64,000 nucleotides of DNA from Tubulanus polymorphus (GCF_964204645.1 NC_134034.1:4895414-4959413); one strand, 5' to 3'; counted from the first letter of the stretch, positions 1 through 12,475 are shown. Notes: a model not told the origin generated them from the letters alone. Translations and numbers: made by a program.

Positions 1-2441
1 ATAAAATAAATATCGAACTTCAAAATGGTACAATAGATAGCGCCTGTGCAAACAAGCGTATATGTGACATTTTAAAAACGGCAGCAGGGGCCACAATGGG
101 CCGAAGCCGGGTTACCTCTGACAAACCAAGAACAGTGTTATATGACCATAAAGTGAAACGAGATCGTAGAATATATAGAAAAGCGAAAAGGAAATAATCT
201 GAATTCGGCATATAAGAGATATAAGGCATCTATAAAGATGTCAAAACAAAATAGAATTAAATTGCATAATGACCAAATAGAAAAGTTGGCAAAAGATGAC
301 CCGAAAGCTTTTTGGAAATATTTCCTAAAGGAAAACCCAAAGGGATGTAAAGCGTCGCTAGGTGATCTATTTGACCATATTTCCTTATTAACCAAAACCA
401 TAGTAGAGAAAATGATACTCATCATTCTTTCAATGTAAGTGACTTTATTCATGATCATAATGATGATGCACTTAATAGGCTTATCACTGAGGGAGAACTA
501 TCTAAATGCATAAAATGTCTCAAGAATAACAAAGCCTCTGGAAACGACGAAATCCTAAACGAATTTCTCAACACTGCAGAAAATGAAATCCTGCCTACCC
601 TTGTTTCGTTCTTTAACAATATATTGAAAACGGGCTGCTTTCCGGAAGAGTGGGCAGCAGGTATTATCACCCCAATCTATAGAAATAAGGGAGATCCTTC
701 CAATCCAGATAACTACAGAGGAATTACCCTACTGAGCTGTATGAGCAAATTGTTAACGAGCCTGATTAATAAACGTTTAGAGGAGTTTTTGATGGTAAAT
801 CAATTACTGAATGAAAATCAAGCCGGATTTCGGAAAATCGTAGTATCATGGACCATATTTTCACACTGCATTCTCTTATAGGTATTTTGACTGGTAATAA
901 GCGAAAACTTTATTGTATATTTATTGATTATCAAAAAGCATTTGACACAATATGGAGAAAAGCACTGTGGCATAAATTAATTTCAACTGGAATTACAGGA
1001 AATATTCTCCGAGTGATGCATAACATATACCAACATATCAAGTCCAAAGTCAAGGTGAATAACCAACTATCAGAAAGCATAGATAGTCAAATCGGATTAC
1101 GTCAAGGAGAGAATTTGTCACCAGTGCTTTTCTCCATATATGTCAATGACCTCGAGTCTTTCCTATACGAGAAAGGTTGTCAAGGATTCAATTTCCAGGT
1201 GGATGATTTCTGGTTTAACATAATTATACTTTTATATGCTGACGATACTTTATTATTATCCGACAATGCTCCTGCAAAATATACTTGACCATGTTGTCGA
1301 TTACTGCCAGACATGGCAATAAGTAATCAATATCGAAAAAAACCAAAGCCATAGTCTTTGAAAAAAGATGATCGAACAGACAGCCTATTTTCTACATAAA
1401 GGGGGGGGGGGTAGCTTTGGAAACAGTACCTGACTTTAGATATTTGGGAGTGCACTTTATTTACACTGGTAATTTTGCTAAATGCAAACAAAATATCTGT
1501 GACCAAGCGAAAAAAGCACTATTTTTGTACTGAAAAAGTACACCAATACTCTCTAACTATAGACATTGCATTTAGATTTTTTGATGCAATGGTTGGATCG
1601 ATCCTTACTTTTGGTAGTGAAATATGGGGTTTCTCGAACTTAGATGCAATCGAGAAAATACACCTCATGTTTTGCAAATACCTATTGAAATTGAAACGTG
1701 CAACACCAAACGCTATGGTTTACGGAGAATTAGGACAACTTCCCTTTGAAATACAAATAAAAGTCAGAATGGTTAAGTTTTGGGGACACCTGATTACTGA
1801 GAGAGAGCAACACTCATTCTGGTAAAATATATCGCATCCTATTAAGAAATCATGTAAATGGTAAGACCAGTAAATTGATAACTTGTATCCAGTCGATCTT
1901 AGAAAACTGTGGTCTAGGCTACATTTGGTACGAACAATCTTTCCCGAACTGCCGTTATTTGTCAGAAATTGTTAAATTACGTTTACAAGACCAATCTAAA
2001 CAGAAATGGCACCAGACTATTGAAGCCTCAACAAAACTAGATGCATATGGAATTATTAAGCTGAATTGGGGGCGGGAAATATGTTCACGAGCATTACCAT
2101 TTGACCTAAGGACAAATTTAATACGGTTCCGTTGTTTTAACCATAACCTACCGATTGAAACGGGAAGATATGAAAATATTCCCCGGAATGAACGACTCTG
2201 TACCAAATGTGACCTAGGAAAAATTGGCGACGAATACCATTTCATAATGGAGTGTACTTTTTGAAAGTTTAAGAAGTCGCTACATACCGCAACAACTAGT
2301 AAATATCCCTAACTTAAGAAATGAATCTTTTAACATCACAAGGCCCAAACATCTTGAGGAAGCTAGCAGTATTTATTAACAAGAAAATCAATTTTAATGA
2401 ATTATTTGACGCCTGCGAAAAAAAATGTAGAATTTCTGAGA
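1..2441 (+). pseudogene. Non-LTR retrotransposon (LINE) ORF2 remnant, reverse transcriptase
   Basis: Decayed ORF2 of a LINE; the 5' part, where an endonuclease would lie, is outside the window. Translation in changing frames gives a linker from about 25, the start of the RT domain near 430-880 (NYRGITLLSC, QAGFRK), the palm with FIDYQKAFD near 925, GLRQGENLSPVLFSIYVND near 1095, and the catalytic LLYADD box near 1230. A thumb region follows, then a C-terminal cysteine-histidine motif near 2200 (LCTKC, then H and C). At least six frameshifts or stops are visible, near 207, 410, 840, 1285, 1390 (a G run) and 1820. The motif set fits the I/Jockey/CR1 side of LINE diversity, but the clade was not determined. 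Confidence 0.85.
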
Positions 2442-2921
2442 TAAGCTAATGTGGAATTGCAAATTTGAAATCGAAGTTTAAAGAAATTTGGGGAGATATG
2501 AGGTTTGGGGATTGGGTAGATGATACAGGTCTTCGACTGGTCTAATAAAAGAAAAAAAAATCGTCAACTTGCGACCGACTTCGATTTGCCTCTAAGCTGG
2601 TATGCAACTTCATTGCCGCCATGGTTGAAGAAAGAGCTCTTCTGATGTCCGCTTCATCATGACTTCGAGCATATCGTGTAGCCAGCTGGCCCGGTCCCCG
2701 GGGCCCGGTTTGGTTGTCACTTGATATCCTAGTCTTGAGTGTGGGTTAAAGTAGACATTGTCATTTAAATAACTTATTTATGTTATTCCGTATGAATTAC
2801 CCGTGTGTCTTTGGTGTGTATTTTGTACATTCTTATTTTAAAATGTGTAACTTTATTGAATTTGGGAATTTTATCCCGGAATTTCAATGTAATATGGATC
2901 AATAAAGAATTGAATTGAATT
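2442..2921 (+). repeat. LINE 3' UTR with GAATT-type tail
   Basis: Gene-free stretch after the ORF2 remnant, ending in an AATAAAG-like signal and a short pure GAATT repeat at about 2900-2921, typical of a LINE 3' end. The A-rich stretch near 2550 could be an earlier end of the same or another copy. Confidence 0.6.
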
Positions 2922-4040
2922 GTCACCCAATACACATGCCATCAGTGGATGCGGAGCCGTAAATGACAGCTATGCTATTATAAATTGCTAAACTCATGAA
3001 ACCTGTATACCCCTAATATCGAACATATTTTCTAAAACATGTGAATATTGAAATAATATGTTAACACGTATTTATATCGACCGCTTGTAGCCGGCCCTAC
3101 ACAGATCGTAGATAGCTCCGTCATTCCACCAGCATCCCCATGTCAGGGTCTGACTTTTATATCAGACTTCCAAATCGTGTATACATCCGCCATTTAACCG
3201 AATAATCCGATTTACTTATCATTTCTATATATGCCTGCCGCTTCTGATATAATCATACATCCTTTACTATTACAATACGTCCTCTCATGATATTCAATGC
3301 AATACAACATTTTGACGTTCAAATAGAGGTCATTATACAATCACAGGAAGCCATTCTACATCTTTGTCTATAATATTTTGCCAAATAGCTTGTATGTGTG
3401 CACATAGACCAGTGACGTTTTGCACATCGATTTACGGTTGTCGTTTGTAAAATGACGCTGAATGGTTAACATTGTTTAGGTTTCATAATGGCTACGTTTT
3501 ATTAGGCGTCAAAAAGGCACATAGCCTCATCTAGCCATCGCTGTGCACACACGTTTTTAATTGCGTGTATAATGATACGTATAGAAGAAGAAACTGTCAC
3601 TGTACATTATAAATGCAACTGGAGGAACAGTAATTGTAAAACTGTAAATTGTTTATTTTTTTGTATCCTGTGCTCGAAAAAATTGTATAATTTCCGGAGC
3701 AATAAATTAAATCTGAATCTGAATCGATGATCCAGTTATCTATTTTTACTCATGTTTTAGACAAATAAGTGATTTTGTTTCTATAAGACTGATCCCAGGT
3801 CGTTATTTATATACTAAAGTATCATTTGGAAGGTAAATTTCAAAAAGTAGGAATTAGAGGGCACTTGACCCTAAAGGATGTTCAATCCTTTTTCGCCATG
3901 AATTAACTACAAAAATTATGTCCTGCATCAACCTAGACTGGTTTAGACTGGTGTCCAATGCACTGGCAGTCAACTGAAGGTAGATCGGCAACCAGTCTAT
4001 CATCAGTCTATCATCAGCCATCTGCTTTCTTGATAGTTTA
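2922..4040. other. Gene-free stretch with a second LINE 3' tail
   Basis: No coding potential seen. At 3700-3725 AATAAATTAAAT runs into two and a half copies of TGAATC, resembling the tail of a different 5'-truncated LINE whose 3' UTR would be roughly 3560-3725. The rest is AT-rich unique-looking DNA. Confidence 0.45.
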
Positions 4041-4202
4041 TTAGAGGCGTAATCGTTTATCTCGAATCGATTTAGTTTTGAGGTATTGCGCAATACATCG
4101 GTTTGACGATCAAACCTATTTCCGTTTAGCTGTTAGAAAAATCACCGGTTTAAAAATGGCGAACCACGAAAACAAAGATCTTATACTTTTCGCCATTTCG
4201 CC

Positions 4203-5266
4203 ATGGAATTTTCGTCCGATAGTAACAGCGCATTGGTCAGAAATGGTCTCGAATCGCCGAAATCAGCCACTGATATACTCCTGCCATCAGAATCAACTAA
4301 ATATATTAAGCGAAGAAAACGACCTCGTGCTGAAAACTATGCGGAAGTGACCTGTCGATTGTACGAGCCAGACGAATTTAGTAGCAGATTCCGTTTAAAG
4401 AGACCAACTTTTATGAAACTAGTTGACTTGTTGGCGCCACACATTACGTATGAACGAGACTCATTTATTTGCATTGAAAAACGTGTCCTGATATATATTT
4501 ATTATGCTGCCACACCAACACCAATAATACGAATTGCTGATATCTTTAACGTTGCAGAGTCCACAGTTTTCGAAATAATCGGTAAGTAGGCCTACTGCAC
4601 AATATCAGAAGTCCCACATTATCTTTGTCACATAAGTTGTTTGAAATATTTCATTTTTCAGGATCCATCTCGTCGTTGATTAATAACCACCTGATGTCTA
4701 CATTCGTAAAATGGCCAACAGGACGTCGAGTACAGGAGGTGGTGGATGGTTTTTCGCGAAAGAAAGGGTTTCCTAAAGTCTTGGGAGCAATCGATGGAAC
4801 ACATATACGCGCTCCGATTAAAGACCCAGAAACGTATATCAATCGCAAGAAATTTCACTCAATTAACTGTATGGCTATTTGTGACCATGAACTATATTTC
4901 ACTGAAATATTCGTTGGTTGGCCAGGTTCCTCACATGATGCCAGGGTATATAGTAACAGTCCGTTCTGCGATTCGGTTGAAAATCCGACAATTCGATCAC
5001 AAATGTTTCCCGACAATAGTCATATTCTTGGAGACTCTGCCTACCCGTTAACAGATTTCATCATGGTACCATATAAAGACACTGACAACCTTAGCCGTGC
5101 TAAATAGGATTACAATTATAAGCAAAGTTCTACAAGAATGCCAATAGAACATGCTTTTGGTGTTTCGACGGGACGCTTTCGTAGGTTGAAATATATAGAC
5201 ATGATTGACATGAAGCGAATCGTTTCCTTCATTTCTAGTCTTTCGTTCTGCACAATATTTGTCTGA
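4203..5266 (+). pseudogene. HARBI1-like transposase of Harbinger-1, inactivated
   Basis: DDE nuclease of the PIF/Harbinger superfamily. Exon 1 is 4203-4581. An 80-bp intron 4582-4661 begins GTAAGT and ends TTTTTCAG, and joining it keeps the frame (one base plus two). Exon 2 carries the first catalytic Asp in GAIDGTHI, the family motif FVGWPGSSHDARV, and the second Asp in GDSAYPL. An in-frame TAG at 5105-5107 cuts the protein just before the third catalytic residue (Glu in EHAFG, near 5150). The frame then continues to a TGA at 5264-5266, where family members read CVLHNIC, so a small indel lies near 5245. No recognisable downstream exon remains. Confidence 0.88.
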
Positions 5267-6168
5267 CAAGCGAAGACGATTTATCGATTACTTGGAGGAA
5301 GGACTTGCAGAAGAAACTGTTCCTCAAATAGACAATGTAGTTCACATTGAGCGTCTCTCTCTGATTCCACTACCGTTTTCTTCAATTCTTCGATGGTCTC
5401 TGTATCTAAATGCAAATACATGTATAAGCTAAAAAACAAAATTTATGGTAGACAAATTTCTTTAAAAAAATCAATCCACTGTCCCTACCTAATGTTTATA
5501 CAAATGTTTGACATTGATTTGGCCAGGGTTGAATTGTTGACACTTACCATTATCTTGAACTTTGCTCCATATTGGTAAATCAACCACAAGACTGACAATT
5601 CGATCACCAAAATCTAATGATAATGGTCTCCACCAACCATTTTCCTGCCTACAAATATAATAAAGCCATTTTACGAACGTAAACTGTTTACGAAAAGACA
5701 AGTGACTGCTCATTTGTACATCAGATGTGATGAAGCGTGTTTAGGCCTACCACCACGCACGCATGTGATTGTGTAATGTGTGTGTGGTGACGTGATGGCC
5801 AAGTGAAGAATGAAGGAGAAAGTAGGACGAAGCACTGCATACATTTTTGCTAATTAATTATCAAAACACTGATATATGTATTATACATCTCAACACCTAG
5901 CTATTGAATATCACGCGAAAGTATAGAATAATACGATTATTTTAGTGAAATTACCGCGCAAACTTTCCATATCCGCCATTTTGCAAACGTCATCAAACCG
6001 ACCAAGTATACTCCGTAGCATACTTGGTCGGTTCAGCTATTCGTTTTAGGTTTGATGGTTAACGAATGAGTCGGTTTCGTCGAACCGATTTGGTTTCGAT
6101 GGTAAACGAATGCGTTTGGAGTAAACCGTCTTGAAAACCTAAACGGGTTTAGTGTAAACGAATACGCC
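5267..6168. other. Non-coding 3' part of Harbinger-1 with hairpin
   Basis: No gene. It contains a perfect 12-bp inverted repeat with a 10-nt loop: CCGACCAAGTAT at 5998-6009 and ATACTTGGTCGG at 6020-6031. A cluster of AACCGA/TCGGTT-type short repeats at 6045-6130 runs into the right terminal inverted repeat. Confidence 0.6.
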
Positions 6169-6173
6169 TTAGA

Positions 6174-6990
6174 TGTTAAGAATATATAATAATGAGCGTT
6201 TGTTATATCTGTTATCATTAAACCCAAGCAGACACATCGAGAGTCGGCGGTTAATCGGGGTAACCCACCTTACTAGCCGCACCCAAAACATTCGAGCACC
6301 TGCAAGAGGCGGAACGGAGACGTCCTTCTCCCTTCAACCTGCCATTAATCGCTGGTTATCCAGTGGCGTCTTAGCCTGAGACGCGGGTCTTTCGTAGAAC
6401 ATCGTGTTTACGTTATCAGTATCGCAGGACTTATGCCATTAAACGAACTCATGAACCTGAATACACAGGAAGTTATTAACTTGGAACATATGAATGACTC
6501 AGGGCTTCTATGGATGTTCTTAAGATTGCTTCTTTGCGCTCACTGTTTTGATCTAATGTTTAACTCTCCCTTGAGGTTTGGGTTTGGGTTTCGGGATGTT
6601 AGTTTTGGGGTTTTATGGCTTGTCTATTCGGAGTGTTTTATGCGTTGCTTAGGTAGTACCGGTTTCTCCCCAAATCTATATATATTTCTGTAGTATGGGT
6701 CCTCACAAGGGGTTAAGAATATTATTCAATCCTCACCATGTGGCGCTGCGGACAGACCGAAGAAATCAGTTTGGCTTAGGTTGAGTTGGTTAGGTTAGCT
6801 CATCTTCACCCGTACGAGATACGAACCCGCCAAGCTTAAGTCGTTCCCCGGACCCCTTCACCTCGCGAGTCGTTAGAGTTGTTACTAGCCGACCAGAATC
6901 CGGTCGTACCAATCACAGCGCTTGTAACTAATGACATCAGAATTCTGTTGGAATTTCCGATAAATGGCTACTAGTACGCAAAAATGTTAA
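6174..6990. other. Gene-free stretch with a dispersed tRNA-like repeat
   Basis: No gene. Near 6780-6800 there are TTAGG-like words. Between about 6800 and 6970, minus strand, there is a decayed copy of the repeat also seen at 46825-46950: a B-box-like GGGTTCG next to an AGCTTGG-type A-box remnant, then a shared tail (CCAATCACAGCGCTTGTAAC on the plus strand in both copies). It looks like an old SINE or tRNA-derived repeat. Confidence 0.4.
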
Positions 6991-7250
6991 ATTTGTCACG
7001 ATCTGTGCAGACCAACAAAGCGGACACCAAAGCACCAGAAATAAGACCGAGACCTCATGGGCCGTAAAATTAAGAAGCGCAATAAAAAGAATAGATCATT
7101 TGATAGATTAACAAAGAAATAGCTCTATAAGCAAAAGCGACTCAAGCCACATGCAAGAAATTGAAAGTAATTTGGATGCGAAATGGAGCAGTTACAATTA
7201 GCTGTGACACCAATTTATAAAGAGAAGCTATAAATTATTGTTTATTCCAA
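6991..7250 (+). pseudogene. Family M fragment (coiled-coil region)
   Basis: Short remnant matching the coiled-coil part of the family M copies at 15090-15480, 19330-19560 and 48500-48750. Recognisable words include CTGTGCAGACCAACAA, GAGACCTCATG and CAAGCCACATGCAAGAAATTG. Frames are broken throughout. It abuts unit T copy 1 at about 7250. Confidence 0.65.
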
Positions 7251-8195
7251 ATTTAGTTAGATAGTGTGTAAATAGGAACAAAAAACCCAGAAAGCCCCCA
7301 AAAAAATTTACTATTTTGACCAGATTTTATTTATATCGGGAGACTTATTTGAGAAGCTTATGTTGGGTTAGGTTAAGTGAGCTGTACGCCGGTAAATCCA
7401 GCAACCTATTTAGCATATATTTGAGAGTATCATCGGATATTACTTCTTGCTCGAAATGTCTGAAACCACCCCACATAGATAGTTGCAATGATGAGTCGAA
7501 ACATGTCAATACTACGTAATAAAATTCCTACTTTTGAGGTCAGGAGCGCTTTCTAATCTTAACTTTATGCATCGTGTATCGGATCATCAAATCTGACTGG
7601 TGTGAATCTGTTTTAAATAACGCGATTTAATGTTATCGCAGGCGTTGCGAGAGAGACATGCCGGCAGATATGTCTATTTAACAGCCTGATCATTTAGAAA
7701 TTCTACTGACAAGGCACGGTTTGTTCTCGTTAGCCAAGCTGTTCCACGACTGCGTCAGTGTGTTCTGCCATCCGACCAGATACAACTAAATGTACTTGAG
7801 AGGTTGGTGGACCAAGACAATGTTTGGGCGGCGGTGGGTATGCACCCCAGTGTGTGCTGATGGGTACCGTGGGGAGCTTCCTCGCATCCAGAGGATGGTT
7901 CAGGTTGCCCTAAGGTGTTGGCTGTTGGAGAGAGTGTGGCTTGGACTACAGTGTTCCAAAGCAATGGAGTTCTGAACAGCATGAGGTTCGCGAAATCTTG
8001 TAGCTTTGTTATACGGAGGGGAAGACTTTGGTTGTATACACGAGGGAGAGAGATGCTGTCTGTGACTATATTACAATTATGCAACAGGAGGTGCCACGCT
8101 CTCACTCAGCACATGCATTGTTTCCCGAAGTGATGGGGCTTAGGAAAGCCCTATCACGATTATTTTACTAATTTCTGTTTTGGAGTTACAGGTGG
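7250..8195 (+). pseudogene. Unit T copy 1: TatD-type nuclease remnant with dead hammerhead
   Basis: Same repeat as 60835-62658, truncated on the right. The leader (GGGAGAC-TTATTTGAGAAGCT, 7335-7360) and a damaged hammerhead at 7460-7510 come first; its stem II has been deleted and the first core C changed to A. TatD coding then runs from about 7570. Shared segments include the start region near 7570, AACAGCCTGATCATTTAGA (in copy 3 the first HxH motif) and the LAVGE/GLDY region near 7915-7950. Several stops and frameshifts kill it. Similarity stops at about 8195, where Gypsy debris begins. Confidence 0.7.
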
Positions 8196-8204
8196 TGATG
8201 GCTA

Positions 8205-8504
8205 TTCCTTCCAGCGGTCGGCAGTAGTAGTAAGTATATGTCTTTCTGGAATGGTCCATTCCCTGTTATTAGTAATTAGAGACGTAGTATACAGACTATC
8301 CTTCAGGGAAAATTCGTGACGGCGCATTTTGACCGCCTTAACCCATTTTTAGCTAGCTACCATTGTCCTCCTGAAATTAGAGACGAGAGAAATACTGAGG
8401 TTAAGTCTAGAAATTCCGACTTAACCCGGTCGATGTATGCCTCGTCGGGTCCCATAGTTAATCGTTCGGGTCGTCACGTTAATCGACCCTCTCGTTCGAA
8501 TTGA
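8205..8504 (+). pseudogene. Gypsy pol C-terminal remnant (GPY/F-like integrase tail)
   Basis: Degenerate end of a Ty3/Gypsy polyprotein. The readable part contains FWNGPFPV followed by VTAHFDRLNPF, parallel to LWTGPFSV and IHFDRLKPY at the end of the intact pol at 30946-34815, then a basic tail ending at 8504. At least one stop lies in the first third. It belongs to a Gypsy related to, but clearly diverged from, the intact one. Confidence 0.7.
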
Positions 8505-8850
8505 GATCCCTTCGTAGAGTGTTTGTAAAGGTTTATTTTAGAGTGTTTCTAAGGGTATGTTCAATATATTGTTAAGTTGCGCTAATCATTCGAGTGTATA
8601 TATATTTGTAATTGATCGTAAAAATTGTGTTGTGGTTTCTTCTCTTTCTTGTCTCGTTATATTTCATTTCTTTGTTGAGATTTAATTTGTTCTTTCCTCC
8701 TTCCTAGTGAGAATGTTTTGAACTATTCTTCGCCCTCAATCTTTGTCCTTGACACCCATATTCGCACCTGGAGGTGTGTTCTGGAGTGAAAACACTTGAA
8801 ACATGTTCATGAACTTCGTTTTCTATTTTTGCATTTTAGTAAATATGGAC
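8505..8850. other. Gene-free spacer between Gypsy pol remnant and zinc-finger remnant
   Basis: AT-rich, no coding signal. Its position matches the short pol-to-ORF3 interval of the intact Gypsy. Confidence 0.4.
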
Positions 8851-9300
8851 GCCACCGATAAGTAATAGACCTGCCGCGACTGCGGGGCAAGCTTCAATGC
8901 AACATATCACCGGTGCAGAAATTCGAATTTCGTGCACTTGGAACCTATCCGGGAGAATGTTTTCTCATGTATACTGTGCAACTTCAGCAATCCGCGAGTT
9001 ACGCGGGTCATTATCCATATATTGTGGCCCCACAGCGAATATGTACGCAGCGAATGATGACACGGACTGGTATGTTCATGCGTGCTAGAGGGAGCTCCTA
9101 GCCTTTCGACGGCCTACTTCGTATCGGAATTCAGCCTGGGCGGACGTTGACAACGATCGCGACCAAACCCCCGAAGGGGATTGAGTTTATCCCTCCACCT
9201 CCGTCGTCGTGTAGACAAAACAGACGCCTACGTTGGCCGCAGACCATTGAGCTGCAGATTACACTGATCCCGTAGAACAGACAACACCGCGAAACCGATT
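8851..9300 (+). pseudogene. Zinc-finger ORF3 remnant of a decayed Gypsy
   Basis: Broken frames encode CRDCGASFNATYHRC and then CILCNFSNPRVTRVIIH, two C2H2/C2HC-like fingers. This parallels the zinc-finger ORF3 downstream of pol in the intact Gypsy (CRDCG and CRFC motifs at 34875-35030). Two stop codons precede the first finger and others follow. It is weaker evidence than the intact element, but the same gene order (pol end, then zinc fingers) supports the call. Confidence 0.5.
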
Positions 9301-9404
9301 GGAGATATGGATGGCCCTGGCACCGTTAGACATGCTCAGGAAATCCAAGGTCATCGAATCGAAGTCGCCATGCCGTCAAGGAAACCTCTCTCGCGTGCTC
9401 GGGT

Positions 9405-9855
9405 CACTCGTGTATTGTATTTTTCGAAATATTGTGGTCTAATCGATATTTCCGATATACGGTTCTTAATTACATTGTGCGCTCGGGGTGCTTTGTTTTA
9501 GGCAATTGGATGAGGTTACATCGCAACTTGGGCTCTTTAAAAGGCGCAAATGTGCTAAATTCATTAGTCTCAGCGAATCATACTTGGTGTGTGTTACTAA
9601 CATTATCGGGAAGGGATTAATCAAATTATCCTAGTAACTCATACTTGCACTGATCCCTCTTAGTTTAATATCATTTGTCCATATTCTCAAAGTTGTTCTC
9701 CTGCCACGATGACTTCGGAAAACGATCTTTCAGGGTTGATAAGGAGACTTTCTCCTTTGAGTTATACCCCGAAAGTTTTCTTTGCGATTTCGTTACTGGG
9801 GGTTTCCTTCAGCTTTTTAGTCTTTGATATAGGTCATTCATACAATAACTTTTCC
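9405..9855 (+). repeat. Repeat R, copy 1
   Basis: Decayed copy of a roughly 560-bp dispersed repeat with other copies at 11879-12475 and 16566-17137. Shared segments include TACGGTTCTTAAT-ACATTGT, GCTCGGGGTGCTTTGTTTTA and TCTTCGGAAAA. No coding potential. It lies downstream of the decayed Gypsy pol and zinc-finger remnants, so it may be part of that element. Confidence 0.6.
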
Positions 9856-11240
9856 CCTGAATTATATGTGTGTCCCTGAACTTTCATTTACGGACTACAT
9901 GGAACACGGCCTGGAAACTGAACGCAGTTCGTATTTTCTCCTCAGTGGGAAAGAAAGCTTTTAATTTTATAATTTCGCCTTCGCGTTCGCGGCCATCTCT
10001 ATTATTTTGCAAGCTACTCCGATACATATTGTTGGTATTTTTTTTTGGCTCCGAGCCGGTTGCGGTGCTCTTTGCTGGGCCAGTCGATGCACTCGTCTTC
10101 CGGCTCTTTGTTTAAGGTAATTGTTGATCCTGGGGGAAAAAGATTCTGATCCAGAACGGTCTTAGGGTAAGACGTGTGGATATTTTACTCCCTCTTCCGA
10201 CCGGCGGTGTCGCAGACCTACTCGTTGGAAGGCAAACCTCTGTGTCCTGAAACGGTCTCGCTCACTGTTTCTATTTACCGTCCATTTGATTTGGCCTAAT
10301 TATGCGAAATACCAGCGTCCTATCGCGTTTTCGTCTCCGGTTCCGTCCGAGGGCGCGTTACTACTGTATTTTATGAATTCACGTCTGATTACGTGAACTC
10401 CGGTTCTCCGTCGGCGTCCTATCGCGATTTCGCCCTCAGGCGCGCTATCAAATTATAGATGATACACAAAGACTCGTCCGACTTCATGCTAGGATTGTGG
10501 TCTCCTCGATCTTTAGACCCGTCCGTTGGTAGTAGAACCTTCTCGGACTACGACTTCTATTCGACATTTAACGAGAAAGGGATGATATTTGTAAAATGAA
10601 GTTCATTCCTAGATAATTTTCATTATTTTCTAAACAAAATCTGGCAAGATCGATTATTTATGTGTTTTAAACGTATTATTAAAGGCTGCGGGACTGTGTG
10701 TCCCCGTGAGACTGCGTGTATCTTTCGACTGTGTGTCATCAGCCTATAATCTCATTAATTATGACACTGTTTCGTACTGTCGTTGTAGATATACATCATA
10801 GAAATTTATAGTCATTTACGATCTAATTAATTAAATCCACTGCCGTGGACTTATGAATAAATATACGGGCATCTCCGATCTTAAGTCTTTGGGCTTTGGT
10901 CCGTTTGCCGAGGCATTCCAACCACTCATCAGATCTCAACTCATCCGCGCGGAAGCCCTCCTTCGAGGATTCGATCGAAAACTTAGCCATTTTCGAGAAT
11001 GATAATCTCCCTGACGGAAGTGGTGATCCACCCCTTTTCGGATTCCCTCCCAGAGTCTGCTCGACATCAGCGGACTCGTGTAGCGACGCCGATTGCCCCC
11101 TCGTTCCATGTTCACGCTACCACGAAGAACCACGTGACCGGAAGCTTGCGAACCAGTTTCCCTGAGGAGACTTTGTGTGGCGAGACGACACCCATGCGGT
11201 TGCTGTGAGCCCGCGCACTATTATTCCCCCATTACGCTAC
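9856..11240. other. Gene-free stretch, possible decayed LTR
   Basis: No gene seen. Short ORFs here show no family motif. The phrase GCGTCCTATCGCG followed by TTTCG occurs twice about 101 bp apart (near 10314 and 10415), and the composition (TCG-rich) resembles the Gypsy LTRs. Probably LTR or UTR debris. Confidence 0.35.
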
Positions 11241-11845
11241 ACAATCATCCCGGTCACGTATCATTTCCAGGACAGACAATTTCGCAGCTGCACGGGTGCA
11301 ATAGTTGCAAAGACAACTTCGACCAACGCCACTAAACTATACAATTTCGATTTATAAATTCAACAGGTAAATTTTTTCGACGCCGTACAACCGTTATAAT
11401 AATGTTTACATCTATACCTAGTCTGCGTTGTATAAGGGGTTATGTGTGAGTCGATGTACACTGCATCGTCAATTTTGGCATTTGAAAAGAACATTCAGTT
11501 AATGAGTTTTGGCGCTTCCTTTGTAATTAGATATATTTCATAATTATTTTTTTTTTTATTTTTGATAGATCGTGACGATATTTTTTGATAGGATGTACCC
11601 TACGCGCGTCATCAACTTTCTATGAAAGTTCAACAAAACTTTTCCAATAATAAATTAATATAAAATTGAGCGGTATTCATCAATAAGTTCGCTCAGGCTT
11701 AAAAATTAAGAAGATTTAGCGATTGTCTCATCAGTAATCTTAGCAAAAGATATAATGTCAGCTCCCAGAGCTGGTTGATCGAAACCTTGGTTTTTCCTCG
11801 ATCTCTCGCCACTCGGTAAAGCGACCAACTTCTACTACCAGAATG
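11241..11845 (+). repeat. Family M 5' non-coding region, truncated copy
   Basis: Matches 13862-14430 almost throughout: ATCATCCCGGTCAC at the start, GATGTACACTGCATCGTCAAT in the middle, GCCACTCGGTA-GCGACCAACTTC at the end. In the other copy the family M start codon follows; here the copy is cut off by an LTR end plus repeat R. It shows that the leader of family M is itself repeated. Confidence 0.65.
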
Positions 11846-12475
11846 TATTATTTTATACATTTACACTAACCGCTACAAGTGCAACCGTAGTGTAGAAATC
11901 GAATTTCTCGCACTGGGAACCTATTCCGGAGGAAGTCCAATCCTGTGTTGTATTTTTCGAGTTTATGTGCTTTAATCGTTATTCCCGTGCTTTAACTGAT
12001 ATTTTCGTGACTTAATCTATATTTTTGTGTTGTGCTTGGTGCTTGAGGTGGAGCCACTATACGGTTCTTAATAACATTGTATGCTCGGGTTGCTTTGTTT
12101 TAGCCAATTAGATGGGTTTACATCATACGATGGACCCTTTACAAGGCGCAAATGTGCTTGAATAATCAGTCTTGGTGAATTCAACTTGGTGTGTATTATT
12201 ACTAAGATTCGGACTATGGGGGAGGGATTAATTAAATTCTCCTAGTAATCTGCACTGATTATCTTTAGTTTAATATCTTTTTCCTTATTCTCAAAGTTGT
12301 TCTTCTGCCCAGATGTCTTCGGAAAACAATCTTTCAGGATTCATAAGGAGACCTTCTTCTTATTTATTATTCCCCCAAGTATTCTACTTTCCGGGTTTTT
12401 TTTCCTAAACGTTTTAGTCTTTGATAATATAGTTTATTCATACATAGCTAAAGAAATAAAAATATTATAGTGAGA
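11846..12475 (+). repeat. LTR end fragment plus repeat R, copy 2
   Basis: The first about 33 bp (TTACACTAACCGCTACA) equal the 3' end of the Gypsy-type LTR seen at 16540-16565. The rest is repeat R, closely matching 16566-17137. The identical LTR-R junction in two places means the two parts moved or were copied together. Confidence 0.6.

Larger units (their letters stand above)
4041..6173. mobile_element. Harbinger-1, PIF/Harbinger DNA transposon with TIRs
   Basis: Full-length element, core 4046-6168 (about 2.1 kb). The ends are imperfect inverted repeats of about 37 bp: the left starts GGCGTAATCGTTTA at 4046, and the right read on the minus strand starts GGCGTATTCGTTTA at 6168. Both then share an AA-C-TTTAG-TTT pattern. 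The flanks are TTAGA on both sides (4041-4045, 6169-6173). Harbinger elements normally duplicate 3 bp (TWA), so the true duplication may be TTA with two extra element bases on the left. The single gene inside is a HARBI1-type transposase; no MYB/SANT partner gene is seen. Confidence 0.85.
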
